A stretch of 64,000 bases of DNA from an uncultured Erythrobacter sp. (GCF_947499705.1 NZ_CANMPJ010000001.1:841501-905500); one strand, 5' to 3'. Shown: positions 46,263 to 55,567, counted from the first letter of the stretch. A program made the numbers and translations. Notes: generated by a model not told the origin, from the letters alone.

Positions 46263-47522
46263 ATGCGGCGTGTGGTTGTAACCGGGCTTGGCCTCGTCAC
46301 TCCTCTTGGCGGGGACGTCGAAACCAGCTGGAAAAACCTGATTGCAGGCGAAAGCGGTGCCGGACAGATCACCCGCTTCGATACCGAGGGGCAGAAATGC
46401 ACCATTGCTTGCGAAGTGAAGGGCAAGGACCATCCCTGGGGCTTCGACGCTGACAAGCGCGTCGATCACAAGGTTCAGCGCCAAGTTGATCCATTCATCG
46501 TGTACGGCATCGATGCCGCCGGACAGGCGCTCGAGCACGCCGGTCTGACCGACATGACCGACGCGGAGAAAGAGCGCACCGGTTGCTCGATCGGCGCAGG
46601 TATCGGCGGTCTTCCTGGGATCGAGAGTGAAAGCATCGTGCTGCATGAGCGCGGGCCAACCCGCGTTTCGCCGCACTTTGTGCATGGCCGCCTGATCAAC
46701 CTCGTCACCGGACAGGTGCAGATCAAATACGGATTCATGGGGCCGAACCACGCTGTCGTGACCGCGTGTTCCACCGGCGCGCACTCGATCGGCGATGCCG
46801 CACGTATGATCGCGATGGACGATGCCGACGTGATGTTGGCGGGCGGGGCGGAAAGCACCATCAATCCGCTCGGGATCGCAGGTTTCGCTCAGGCGCGCGC
46901 TCTCAACATGAGCATGAATGACCGCCCGATCGAGGCGAGCCGTCCCTATGACAGGGACCGTGACGGCTTTGTGATGGGCGAGGGCGCCGGTGTCGTCGTT
47001 TTGGAAGAGTATGAGCGGGCGAAGGCACGCGGAGCAACAATCTATGCTGAAGTGACCGGATATGGCCTTTCGGGCGATGCTTACCACGTCACAGCCCCGC
47101 ACCCCGAAGGCAAGGGCGCTGAACTGGCAATGCGAATGGCGCTCAAGAAAGCGGGCCTCGGCCCCGGCGATATCGATTACGTCAACGCGCACGGTACCTC
47201 GACAATGGCCGATACGATTGAGCTTGCTGCGGTAAAGCGTGTGCTGGGCGATGATCTCGGCGGAGCGTCCATGAGCTCGACCAAGTCGGCAATCGGGCAC
47301 TTGCTTGGCGGTGCTGGCGCGGTCGAGGCCGTGTTCTGCGTTCTCGCCATGCGCGACGGTGTTGTTCCGCCTACACTCAATCTTCGCAATCCCGACGAAG
47401 GCACTGAAGGTATTGACTTAGTCCCACTAAAGGCGAGGCAGCGTGACGTCCGCGCAGTCCTCAATAACAGCTTCGGTTTCGGGGGTACCAACGCCTCTGT
47501 AATCATGCAGAAGATCGATTGA
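46263..47522 (+). CDS. fabF: 3-oxoacyl-[ACP] synthase II
   Basis: This 419-residue condensing enzyme has Cys in VVTACSTGAHSIGDA, His in NAHGTSTMADTIE and His in KSAIGHLLGGAGAVEA, the full Cys-His-His triad. It elongates acyl-ACP, including unsaturated chains. It follows acpP after a hairpin and precedes mltG by four bases. Confidence 0.98.
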   Translation: MRRVVVTGLGLVTPLGGDVETSWKNLIAGESGAGQITRFDTEGQKCTIACEVKGKDHPWGFDADKRVDHKVQRQVDPFIVYGIDAAGQALEHAGLTDMTDAEKERTGCSIGAGIGGLPGIESESIVLHERGPTRVSPHFVHGRLINLVTGQVQIKYGFMGPNHAVVTACSTGAHSIGDAARMIAMDDADVMLAGGAESTINPLGIAGFAQARALNMSMNDRPIEASRPYDRDRDGFVMGEGAGVVVLEEYERAKARGATIYAEVTGYGLSGDAYHVTAPHPEGKGAELAMRMALKKAGLGPGDIDYVNAHGTSTMADTIELAAVKRVLGDDLGGASMSSTKSAIGHLLGGAGAVEAVFCVLAMRDGVVPPTLNLRNPDEGTEGIDLVPLKARQRDVRAVLNNSFGFGGTNASVIMQKID

Positions 47523-47526
47523 TCGG

Positions 47527-48495
47527 ATGAAGAAGCTCGGTCTTGTCGCCGGGTTGGTGATCGCCGCGTTTGTCGCGGTGGGCGTCTATTTGGGCAGCAC
47601 CATGCTGGGCGGCGCGACCGTAAAGGTCGAATCCAGCTTTGTGATCCCTGCCGGAGCTTCCGTAAGCGCAGTTGCGCAAAAGCTTGAAGACGAAGGGCAT
47701 ATCATTTCGGCAGACGGCTTTGTGCTGCGGGCCAAGCTGCTGGGCTCTTCCGACCCCATCCAGGCTGGCGAGTTCAAGCTTGCTCCCGGAATGTCGCAGG
47801 CGCAGATCCTGCAAGCTTTCCAATCGGGCGATGTGATCCGCCGCTTCATCACCATTCCTGAAGGCATGCCATCGATCATGGTTCAGGAAAGATTGATGGC
47901 AGAAGAGTTGCTTACGGGCGATATTGAAGCCCCTCTCGAGGGTTCGATCCTGCCCGATACCTATGCCTTCGAACGCGGGCAAAGCCGGGCTTCACTGATC
48001 GAGCAGATGCAACTGGCGATGGACAAATACCTCGCTGAAGCATGGGCTGAGCGCGGACCTGATATCGCCGTGGAGACCATGCGCGATGCGCTCATCCTGG
48101 CGTCGGTAGTAGAGAAAGAAACCGGCAAGCCGTCAGAGCGCCGGATGGTGGCCGGTCTCTATTCGAACCGCGTGAAGACGGGCATGCTACTTCAGGCCGA
48201 TCCGACGATCATCTACCCTATCACAAAGGGCAAGCCACTCGGGCGCCGCATTCGCCAATCGGAGATAGCCGCGGTCAACGGTTACAACACCTACACCCGC
48301 GTCGGCTTGCCAGAGGGTCCGATCACCAATCCGGGGCGCGAGAGCATCGCCGCGGTGCTCAACCCCGAAACGACCAGCGCACTGTTCATGGTCGCCGATG
48401 GCACTGGCGGGCACATGTTCGCCGACACACTGGCCGAGCACAACGCCAACGTTGAAAAGTGGTACGCCATCCGCCGTGAGCGCGGTGAAATGTGA
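47527..48495 (+). CDS. mltG: Endolytic murein transglycosylase MltG
   Basis: This 322-residue protein has one N-terminal membrane helix, a LysM-like region and the YceG core: LEGSILPDTYAF, the catalytic Glu in ILASVVEKETGKPSERRMVAGLYSNR and LQADPTIIYPITKG, then PITNPGRESIAAVLNP. It cuts nascent glycan strands at the membrane. The last seven codons are repeated 99 bases downstream in the same frame. Confidence 0.96.
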   Translation: MKKLGLVAGLVIAAFVAVGVYLGSTMLGGATVKVESSFVIPAGASVSAVAQKLEDEGHIISADGFVLRAKLLGSSDPIQAGEFKLAPGMSQAQILQAFQSGDVIRRFITIPEGMPSIMVQERLMAEELLTGDIEAPLEGSILPDTYAFERGQSRASLIEQMQLAMDKYLAEAWAERGPDIAVETMRDALILASVVEKETGKPSERRMVAGLYSNRVKTGMLLQADPTIIYPITKGKPLGRRIRQSEIAAVNGYNTYTRVGLPEGPITNPGRESIAAVLNPETTSALFMVADGTGGHMFADTLAEHNANVEKWYAIRRERGEM

Positions 48496-48592
48496 ACAGG
48501 ACAACTGGGAATGGAAATGTGCCAACGCGCTGACAATGCTCGACGGTCCTCGGCGAACTACAAACAAGGACGCCGTGAGCGCGGTGAAATGT
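48472..48592 (+). repeat. 22-base direct repeat flanking a 77-base insert
   Basis: The last 22 bases of mltG (48472-48493) are repeated exactly at 48571-48592, 99 bases apart and therefore in the same reading frame. Copy one ends in TGA, copy two in TAG. This suggests a tandem duplication or insertion at the 3' end of mltG, with the older stop being TAG at copy two. Confidence 0.75.
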
Positions 48593-48605
48593 AGGCCGAC
48601 CGTAA

Positions 48606-49124
48606 GTGGCCAATCCCTTTATCGTGACGGCCAAGCTGCCCCCCGACATACAGGGCTGGGCAGAAGGCCTGCGCCGCGCGAATTACCCGGCAGAGCGCAA
48701 CCACCTGCATGCGCATGTCACCATGTTCCATTCCTTCGCACCTTCTTTGCTTGAGGAACTCAAAGACTATCTTCCGCGCATAGCCGCCGAATTCGCCGCG
48801 CCTGAGGCGGATGTGACCGGATTGCTTGATCTCGGCAGCGGCACCGCAATCGCGCTCGCCAGCCCGCAGTTGCTGAGCCTGCGCGCAATGATTGCGGAGC
48901 ACTTCCACGGCAGCCTGACGGCGCAGGACCTCTACGAGCCGCGTCCGCATATCACGATCCAGAACAAGGTTACCAAGCGTGAAGCGCGCGCGTTGCAAGC
49001 GGAACTGGCGCCAACGATCGAGGAACGACGCTTCATATTTCCCGCCCTGGAGCTGCACCTCTACAAGGGCGGGCCATGGGATTTGGTCAAGGCCTGTGCG
49101 TTCAGAGGCAAAGAACGGCTCTGA
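48606..49124 (+). CDS. 2'-5' RNA ligase/2H phosphoesterase family protein
   Basis: This 172-residue protein has two HxT motifs, HAHVTMF and RPHITIQNKV, spaced as in 2H phosphoesterases. These hydrolyse or ligate 2',3'- or 2'-5' phosphodiester bonds in RNA or nucleotides. GTG 48606 is used; there is only a weak Shine-Dalgarno. It follows mltG. Confidence 0.85.
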   Translation: MANPFIVTAKLPPDIQGWAEGLRRANYPAERNHLHAHVTMFHSFAPSLLEELKDYLPRIAAEFAAPEADVTGLLDLGSGTAIALASPQLLSLRAMIAEHFHGSLTAQDLYEPRPHITIQNKVTKREARALQAELAPTIEERRFIFPALELHLYKGGPWDLVKACAFRGKERL

Positions 49125-49211
49125 CCGTTGCAACAATGGTTGACCGCCTGCGCATGCGGCCCTAAATGCGCCGCTCGCTTGAGGCCCATGTGCCTCGCGA
49201 ATCCCTATTGG

Positions 49212-49288
49212 GGCGGAGTAGCTCAGGTGGTTAGAGCAGCGGAATCATAATCCGCGTGTCGGGGGTTCAAGTCCCTCCTCCGCTACCA
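49212..49288 (+). tRNA. tRNA-Met (CAT), elongator type
   Basis: The acceptor arms GGCGGAG and CTCCGCT pair with one terminal G-U. The anticodon arm GCGGA-ATCATAA-TCCGC reads CAT. The T arm is GGGGG-TTCAAGT-CCCTC, and CCA is encoded. The anticodon stem lacks the three G-C pairs of the initiator, so elongator tRNA-Met is preferred over initiator; tRNA-Ile2 (lysidine) cannot be fully excluded. It borders the genomic island. Confidence 0.93.
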
Positions 49289-49472
49289 TTAAACCCTTTG
49301 AAAACTTGATATTTTTCAATTCCAACAGGGATTAGGGCGAAATTGCCTTGTTGCATGATGTTGCGCTGTTTTCCGGCGATATTCGCGGTTTCCCAATAGA
49401 TTCCGGCTGGTCCGTGCAACATATCTGCGACATACTCCGCCGGGGTCTCGGAGGCATATTGCGAGGTTGAGA

Positions 49473-50015
49473 ATGGTCGAAAGCCAACCCTACGTTGAGC
49501 GTGCCCTATTCATTGTGGGCGAGCCGGATTCTGGCAAGAGTTCGCAGTTGCGTAGCATGTTTCGCGATTGGCGATTTGGCACTGAGGGTAAGATACCAGG
49601 TGCTCGGAAAATCCAAGAGAGATACTGGCTCTCAGATACTAGGGCGGTTTATCTACGTATGACCTCGCCTCACGAATATTATGAGAGCCTTGACGAGTTC
49701 CTCGACAAGACAGCTGCAAAGTTCACGGCTGGCAACCGGTGGAATTTTGCCAGTCCTCTGCAACCATATGCGGCGCGAAAGATCGGCAACGCCGACGAGG
49801 TAATTGGAGCCTTTGTGAAACGCTTCCGCCCAGAGCGTGTCAGAATTGTTATTCTCGACCCTCGTTGGAGTGAAGGAAGCAGGAAGCGTTCAGAGCTGCA
49901 AAAGCTAGTGGATGGATTTCGCAAGATCGGCAAGAATGTCGAGGTTCTCATTTGCGATGCCAGAACAAAGACCGGCAATGGCCTGATCTATGCAGATTTC
50001 TTCGACTTCACCTGA
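49473..50015 (+). CDS. P-loop NTPase-like protein of unknown function
   Basis: This 180-residue protein has a Walker A in VGEPDSGKSSQLRSMF (about 17-32) and a Walker B-like strand RVRIVILDPRW (near 120-130). GAGG lies before ATG 49473. The family is not recognised. It sits between tRNA-Met and hsdM, in the position where defence accessory genes are often found. It is too short for a complete AAA or STAND protein. Confidence 0.65.
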   Translation: MVESQPYVERALFIVGEPDSGKSSQLRSMFRDWRFGTEGKIPGARKIQERYWLSDTRAVYLRMTSPHEYYESLDEFLDKTAAKFTAGNRWNFASPLQPYAARKIGNADEVIGAFVKRFRPERVRIVILDPRWSEGSRKRSELQKLVDGFRKIGKNVEVLICDARTKTGNGLIYADFFDFT

Positions 50016-50100
50016 TTTCCTCAAGGAGGGAACAATCGAATTTCCCTATTGATTTAGGAAAATAATTGGCGGCTGGGCGGGGGCGCGCTAGCAGTCCGGC

Positions 50101-51552
50101 ATGTTCGAAAACGCCTTCAACAACATCGACCGTGCCCTTCGCAATGATGAGGGGCTGGCTTCCGAATTGGACTATGCCGAGCAGACAAGCTGGCTGCTAT
50201 TCCTGAAATACCTTGCCGATCTGGAGCAGGAGCGGGAGGACGAGGCCGCGCTTGAGGGTAAGGATTACCAGCCGATCCTCGATCCCCAACATCGTTGGGC
50301 AAGCTGGGCCGCGCCTAAGGATGAGCAAGGCGAGCCAGATCACAACGCTGCGCAGACCGGGCAAGACCTGATCGATTTCGTCAACGGCAAGCTGTTTCCG
50401 TATCTGAAGACCTTTCAGGCTGAGGGCACCGATGCCGATACGCTCGAATACAAGATCGGGCAGATATTCGCGGAGATCACCAACCGCTTCCGATCAGGCT
50501 ATTCGCTCAGGGAAGTGATCGACATCGTCGATACGCTCGATTTCGGCAGCACACAGGCCAAGCACGAGCTTTCCGATCTCTATGAAGTCCGCATCAAGCG
50601 CATGGGCAATGCGGGGCGCAATGGCGGGGAGTATTACACGCCGCGCGCGCTGATCCGGGCGATGATCAAGGTGGTCGATCCCAAGATTGGCGAGAGCATC
50701 TATGATGGCGCTTGCGGGTCGGCTGGCTTCCTGTGCGAAGCGTGGGACATGATGCGGCGCGATGATCTGTCGTCTGCCGAATGGGACACGCTCCAGCGCA
50801 AGACGTTTTACGGGCAGGAGAAGAAGTCGCTCGCCTATGTGCTGGGCGTGATGAATATGATCCTGCACGGGATCGAAACGCCAGCCGTGCGGCACACCAA
50901 TACGCTCGCGGAAAACGTGTTGGATATTCAGGAGGCTGACCGGCACGATATTGTTCTGGCCAATCCCCCCTTTGGCGGGGGCGAGCGCAAGGAAGTGCAG
51001 CAAAACTTCCCGATCAAATCGGGCGAGACCGCCTATCTGTTCCTGCAGCATTTCATCCGCAAGCTTAAAGCAGGCGGACGCGGGGCGGTGGTTATCAAGA
51101 ACACCTTCCTGAGCAACACCGACAACGCCAGCGTCGAACTGCGCAAGGAATTGCTGGCGAGCTGTAATCTGCACACCGTGCTCGATTGTCCCGGCGGCAC
51201 GTTTCAGGGTGCTGGGGTGAAGACGGTGGTGCTGTTTTTCGAGAAAGGCGCGCCCACGCGAAAGGTCTGGTATTACCAGCTCGATCCGGGGCGCTCGCTG
51301 GGCAAGACCAATCCGCTGAATGATGACGATCTGGCCGAGTTTGTCGCGCTCCAGCCGAACAAGGCGGATAGCGAGAAAAGCTGGAGCGTTGCAGTCGAGG
51401 CGCTGGATCAAGACACCTTCGACCTGTCGGTTCGCAATCCGAATGCGCCGGAGGAAGCGCCCTTGCGTGAACCGGCGGAGATTATCGAGGCGATGCTGGC
51501 GCGCGATGCCGAGACCGCGCAGATACTCGAAGATATTCGGGGGATGCTGTGA
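50101..51552 (+). CDS. hsdM: Type I restriction-modification methyltransferase subunit
   Basis: This 483-residue N6-adenine methyltransferase has the SAM site DGACGSAGFL and catalytic NPPF (288-291), with an N-terminal helical HsdM domain (MFENAFNNIDRALRN). The stop overlaps the GTG start of hsdS (GTGA), a coupling typical of hsd operons. Confidence 0.96.
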   Translation: MFENAFNNIDRALRNDEGLASELDYAEQTSWLLFLKYLADLEQEREDEAALEGKDYQPILDPQHRWASWAAPKDEQGEPDHNAAQTGQDLIDFVNGKLFPYLKTFQAEGTDADTLEYKIGQIFAEITNRFRSGYSLREVIDIVDTLDFGSTQAKHELSDLYEVRIKRMGNAGRNGGEYYTPRALIRAMIKVVDPKIGESIYDGACGSAGFLCEAWDMMRRDDLSSAEWDTLQRKTFYGQEKKSLAYVLGVMNMILHGIETPAVRHTNTLAENVLDIQEADRHDIVLANPPFGGGERKEVQQNFPIKSGETAYLFLQHFIRKLKAGGRGAVVIKNTFLSNTDNASVELRKELLASCNLHTVLDCPGGTFQGAGVKTVVLFFEKGAPTRKVWYYQLDPGRSLGKTNPLNDDDLAEFVALQPNKADSEKSWSVAVEALDQDTFDLSVRNPNAPEEAPLREPAEIIEAMLARDAETAQILEDIRGML

Positions 51553-52676
51553 GGGGCGGCATTTTTGGCAACGTCAAGTTGGGACAGGTTGCTTCAGTCA
51601 ATTATGGCTATACGGAAAGCGCATCCTCCGAAGCTATTGGTCCGAAGTTTCTACGCATCACCGACATTCAGGACGGCAATGTTGACTGGACAGCGGTGCC
51701 CTACTGCGAAATCGACCAACGAGATTTTGACAAGCACAAGCTTGAAGCTGGCGATATTGTTTTTGCTCGGACGGGAGCAACAACCGGCAAGAGCTTTTTG
51801 ATTCAAGAACCCCCCGCGAGCGTTCCAGCGTCTTACCTTATAAGGCTTCGGATTACCGACAATGAGTTGTCGCCTGACTATTTGGCTCTGTTTTTTCAAA
51901 CCTCTGCATACTGGGAAGCAATAAAGCAGGGTTCATCGGGAAGCGCGCAAGGCGGCTTCAATGCTTCAAAGCTGAAGGAACTCGAAGTTCCACTCCCGCC
52001 GCTGGAGGAGCAGAAGCGGATTGTTGCGGTGCTGGATCAGGCTTTCGCCGCCCTCGACCGCGCCCGCGCCAACGCCGAGGCCAATCTGGCAGATGCGGAG
52101 GAGTTGTTCGAGCGGGAGTTGTCTGCATCATTTGCCAAGGCGTCGAGTTCATCGAAGTTTCTGCCCTTTTCGAAGCTTTGTAAGCCATTGACACCAAAAA
52201 CTAAGATCAAACGGAAAGACTATCTGGCAGAAGGCAATCATCCGATAGTCTCTCAAGAAGCAGACCTGATTTCCGGTTATTGGAATGATGGCAAAGCCCT
52301 TATGAGATTGAATGAACCGGTCGTCGTGTTTGGCGACCACACCCGGTGTTTGAAATATGTCGATTTCGATTTCGTCGTGGGAGCTGATGGAACGAAGGTC
52401 CTCAAGCCGGGTGAGGGAGTAGACGCATCGTATTTATACTACGGGCTGCGAAGCATCCCTATTGCGGAGAAGGGATACGCTCGACACTTTCGGTTCCTCA
52501 AGGAAGGCACATTGCCCGATTTGGAGGAAGATCAACAAAGAGAACTTGCCAATCATTTGCGAGATATAGAATCGCAAGCTCTTCAGCTGGCCGATCACTA
52601 TGAAGCCAAGGTTCAAGACCTCGATGACCTCCGCCAATCCATACTGCAAAAGGCCTTTGCCGGGGAGCTGACCTGA
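51549..52676 (+). CDS. hsdS: Type I restriction-modification specificity subunit
   Basis: This 375-residue protein has two target-recognition domains. The first ends in PLPPLEEQKRIVAVLDQAFAALDRARANAEANL, the central coiled coil. The second (starting near SKFLPFSKLCKPL) ends in a matching segment EEDQQRELANHL...LRQSILQKAFAGEL. It determines the bipartite DNA site. GTG 51549 overlaps hsdM. Its TRDs are the fastest-changing part of such loci. Confidence 0.93.
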   Translation: MRGGIFGNVKLGQVASVNYGYTESASSEAIGPKFLRITDIQDGNVDWTAVPYCEIDQRDFDKHKLEAGDIVFARTGATTGKSFLIQEPPASVPASYLIRLRITDNELSPDYLALFFQTSAYWEAIKQGSSGSAQGGFNASKLKELEVPLPPLEEQKRIVAVLDQAFAALDRARANAEANLADAEELFERELSASFAKASSSSKFLPFSKLCKPLTPKTKIKRKDYLAEGNHPIVSQEADLISGYWNDGKALMRLNEPVVVFGDHTRCLKYVDFDFVVGADGTKVLKPGEGVDASYLYYGLRSIPIAEKGYARHFRFLKEGTLPDLEEDQQRELANHLRDIESQALQLADHYEAKVQDLDDLRQSILQKAFAGELT

Positions 52677-52679
52677 TCG

Positions 52680-52748
52680 ATGAGCAGTCTTGACCACGAA
52701 ACCGAAGCCGATACCCGCGCCAACCGCATCGATCCGGTGCCAGCATGA
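52680..52748 (+). pseudogene. Truncated duplicate of the hsdR 5' end (22-codon frame)
   Basis: Starting three bases after the hsdS stop, this frame reads MSSLDHETEADTRANRIDPVPA then TGA. The real hsdR at 53222 begins MANLDHETEADTRANRIDPV. Over 60 bases the two differ at nine positions; only two residues change, and the later differences are all silent. The TGA overlaps the ATG of the next gene by four bases (ATGA), so this remnant may now act as a translational coupler. It marks the original hsdS-hsdR junction. Confidence 0.85.
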
Positions 52749-53212
52749 GCGTACCATTCCGTCATTCAGCAGCGTTCGGCAAGCGCATCGAATATTATGT
52801 AGTCGGCTTGATGCTGAAGGAAGGCCTCGACGTTTACATGCCGCTGGTGGACGACGATGCCATTGATGCGGTGGTAAAGCGGCCGGACGGAAGCTTTGTC
52901 GAAATCCAGATCAAGGCACGCTCGAAGGACGTCAAGTTCGGAAGCGCTGGGCTGTTTGCCGCCTTGACCCACGCGTATCGGCCCAATTACTGGTTCGTAT
53001 TCTACTCAGAGCGGATGGACACGTTATGGATTATGTCATCGGCTGAATTTGTCCGTGAGGCTGCGCAGAACAAGTCAGGTAAAAATGAGGGCAAGCGTTC
53101 GATCTGGTTCAACGGGAAGAACACGAAGGCAAAGACCGAGCATACGAAGCCGCAATTCGAGAAATATGTCGTAAGCAGTTTCAGCCGCATCCTGAACGAA
53201 AGCCCCGATTAG
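52745..53212 (+). CDS. PD-(D/E)XK nuclease-like protein nested in hsdR
   Basis: This 155-residue protein has Glu16 in FGKRIEYYVVG, an acidic turn VDDDAIDAVV (35-44) and EIQIKA (53-58). The order of a helical Glu, Asp, then E-x-Q-x-K, is that of PD-(D/E)XK endonuclease-like folds. The C-terminal half is basic. No Shine-Dalgarno precedes ATG 52745; it depends on coupling with the 22-codon frame. It may be a free-standing nuclease, an R-M accessory factor or a homing-type gene. Confidence 0.7.
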   Translation: MSVPFRHSAAFGKRIEYYVVGLMLKEGLDVYMPLVDDDAIDAVVKRPDGSFVEIQIKARSKDVKFGSAGLFAALTHAYRPNYWFVFYSERMDTLWIMSSAEFVREAAQNKSGKNEGKRSIWFNGKNTKAKTEHTKPQFEKYVVSSFSRILNESPD

Positions 53213-53221
53213 ATTTATCCC

Positions 53222-55567
53222 ATGGCCAACCTCGACCACGAAACCGAAGCTGACACCCGCGCCAATCGTATCGATCCGGTGCTGCGCGAGGCGGGCTGGG
53301 GCGAGGTTGATGGCTCCCAGATCAATCGCGAGAAAATCGCGCCGGGGCGAATCCTTGCAGGCGGCGAGCGCGCCAATCCTATGTCCGCCGATTACGTGCT
53401 GTCCTACAAGGGCCGCAAGCTGGCGGTCATCGAGGCCAAGCGGGCTGGGCTGGGCCACACCGATGGCGTAGGGCAGGCCAAGGAATATTCGCGGAGGCTG
53501 GAAGCGCGCTTTGCCTACTCCACCAACGGGCTTGGCTGGTATGGCATAGATATGAATACGGGAAAGGAAGGCGATTTCGATCTGCCCTTTCCCGGTCCGC
53601 AAGATCTTTGGAATCGATGTTTTCCTGAGGGCAATGACTGGCGCGAACGCTTTGGCTCGGTGCCTTTCAGCACGGGCGGCGGCAAGTGGCAGCCGCGATA
53701 CTACCAGCACAACGCCATTACAGCCGTTCTGGAGGCCATAGCGCAGGAAAAGCGGCGCATCCTGCTCACACTCGCCACAGGCACCGGAAAGACCTCTATC
53801 GCCTTCCAAATCGCTTGGAAGCTATTTCAGTCGAAGTGGAACCTCTCAGGCGAGCCGACACGCCGCCCACGCATCCTGTTTCTGGCGGACCGCAACATTC
53901 TCGCCGATCAGGCCTATAACAGCTTCAACGCCTTTCCAGCCGATGCCTTGATGCGGATTGATCCCGAAGAAGTTCGCAAACGCGGCGGGGTGCCGACGAA
54001 CGCCAATATCTTCTTCACAATCTTCCAGACCTTTATGACAAGCGGGAAGGACGGGGAAACCGAGTTCACCTTTGAAGGCTATGCGCCCGATTTCTTCGAT
54101 TTCATTGTGATCGATGAATGCCATCGTGGCGGCGCGCGGGATGAAAGCACGTGGCGTGAAATCCTGAATTACTTTGAGCCAGCCGTGCAGCTTGGCCTGA
54201 CCGCTACGCCCAAGCGCGATGTTAATGCGGATACCTACGGCTATTTCGGAGAGCCGGTTTACACCTATGCACTGAAAGAAGGGATCGGCGATGGCTTCCT
54301 GACCCCGTTCAAGGTGCGCCAGATGGCGAGCACCTTGGACAGCTACACCTTCAGTGATGATGATGAGGTTCTGAGCGGGGAAATCGATCCTGATAAAGAA
54401 TATAGGGAAGCGGATTTCAACACGCGGCTGGTGATCGACGAGCGCGAGAAAAGCCGTGTGCAGGAGTTCATGGATCAGATCGACCAGCGCCAGAAGACGC
54501 TCGTTTTCTGTGCGACACAGGATCACGCGGCCCGGGTGCGCAATTTCATCAATCAGCTGAAGGACAATCCCGATCCGCATTATTGCGAGCGGGTCACGGC
54601 GGATGATGGCAAGCTGGGCGAGCAACACCTTCGCGAGTTTCAGGATAACGAGAAGACGCTACCAACGATCCTGACGACCTCTCAGAAGCTCTCAACCGGG
54701 GTGGACGCACGCAACATCCGCAACATCGTGCTCTTGCGTCCGGTGAAGTCCATGATCGAGTTCAAGCAGATTATCGGGCGGGGAACCCGGACCTTCGACG
54801 GGAAGGACTTCTTCACCGTCTATGACTTCGTGAAGGCCTATGAGCACTTCAACGATCCGGAATGGGATGGCGAGCCGCTGCCGCCGGATGGACCGAGCGG
54901 ACCGAAACCGCCAGTACCGCCAACGCCTGAGCCTCCGGATGATGCCGATGATCCAGCCGACCCGAAAGGGCCGACCGAAAAGATCGTCGTGAAACTGGCG
55001 GACGGGAAAGAGCGCAAGATCAGCTATGTCGGCAACACGCTCTACATGCTCAACGGCAGGCCGATCAGCGGTGCTGAGTTTATGGAGCACCTGTTCGGTG
55101 ATCTGGCCGGTCTGGTTGCCGATGAGGACCAGTTACGGGCGATCTGGAGCGATCCTGAAAGCAGGAAAGGCTTCCTCCAGCGGCTTGATGAGATGGGCTA
55201 CGATAGCGAGCGTATGGACGATATGTGCCGCCTGATCGATGCGCCGCGATCCGACATTTTTGACGTGCTGGCCTATATTCGCTTCACCTTAGCGCCTCTC
55301 GCCCGGTCAGAGAGGGTGGAGGCGGCTAAAACTGCTGGAATGGATGGCTATGAAGAGGAAATGCGCGAGTTCCTTAGCTACGTCCTCCAGTCTTATGAAA
55401 TGCAGGGTATTCGCGAGTTGGACCCCGGCAAACTCGGTGACTTCCTCCGCATCCGATATGGCGGCATGAACGACGCGAAGCGCAAGCTCGGATCGGTCGA
55501 AGAGATACGCGGCGCGTTCTTCGATATTCAAAAGCACCTATTTCAACAGGACGCTTCACGGGGATAG
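53222..55567 (+). CDS. hsdR: Type I restriction endonuclease subunit
   Basis: This 781-residue protein has an N-terminal nuclease with Asp57, E71-A-K73 and QxxxY (85-89). Two RecA-like motor domains follow: Walker A LATGTGKT (184-191), DECH (298-301), TATPKRD and QIIGRGTRT. A Pro-rich linker and an EcoEI-type C-terminal domain come next. It cuts DNA after translocation when the site is unmethylated. It looks intact in spite of the insertion just before it; no Shine-Dalgarno is visible. Confidence 0.94.
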   Translation: MANLDHETEADTRANRIDPVLREAGWGEVDGSQINREKIAPGRILAGGERANPMSADYVLSYKGRKLAVIEAKRAGLGHTDGVGQAKEYSRRLEARFAYSTNGLGWYGIDMNTGKEGDFDLPFPGPQDLWNRCFPEGNDWRERFGSVPFSTGGGKWQPRYYQHNAITAVLEAIAQEKRRILLTLATGTGKTSIAFQIAWKLFQSKWNLSGEPTRRPRILFLADRNILADQAYNSFNAFPADALMRIDPEEVRKRGGVPTNANIFFTIFQTFMTSGKDGETEFTFEGYAPDFFDFIVIDECHRGGARDESTWREILNYFEPAVQLGLTATPKRDVNADTYGYFGEPVYTYALKEGIGDGFLTPFKVRQMASTLDSYTFSDDDEVLSGEIDPDKEYREADFNTRLVIDEREKSRVQEFMDQIDQRQKTLVFCATQDHAARVRNFINQLKDNPDPHYCERVTADDGKLGEQHLREFQDNEKTLPTILTTSQKLSTGVDARNIRNIVLLRPVKSMIEFKQIIGRGTRTFDGKDFFTVYDFVKAYEHFNDPEWDGEPLPPDGPSGPKPPVPPTPEPPDDADDPADPKGPTEKIVVKLADGKERKISYVGNTLYMLNGRPISGAEFMEHLFGDLAGLVADEDQLRAIWSDPESRKGFLQRLDEMGYDSERMDDMCRLIDAPRSDIFDVLAYIRFTLAPLARSERVEAAKTAGMDGYEEEMREFLSYVLQSYEMQGIRELDPGKLGDFLRIRYGGMNDAKRKLGSVEEIRGAFFDIQKHLFQQDASRG

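Noticed and set aside
46086..47300. Reverse frame of 404 codons inside fabF
   Set aside because: It is an antisense shadow of a certain condensing-enzyme gene.
49261..49300. tRNA-Met 3' end as left attachment site with a right copy in the window
   Set aside because: I looked for a repeat of the tRNA end after the integrase (58832-59071) and in 56246-56736 and found none; the att site is left undetermined.
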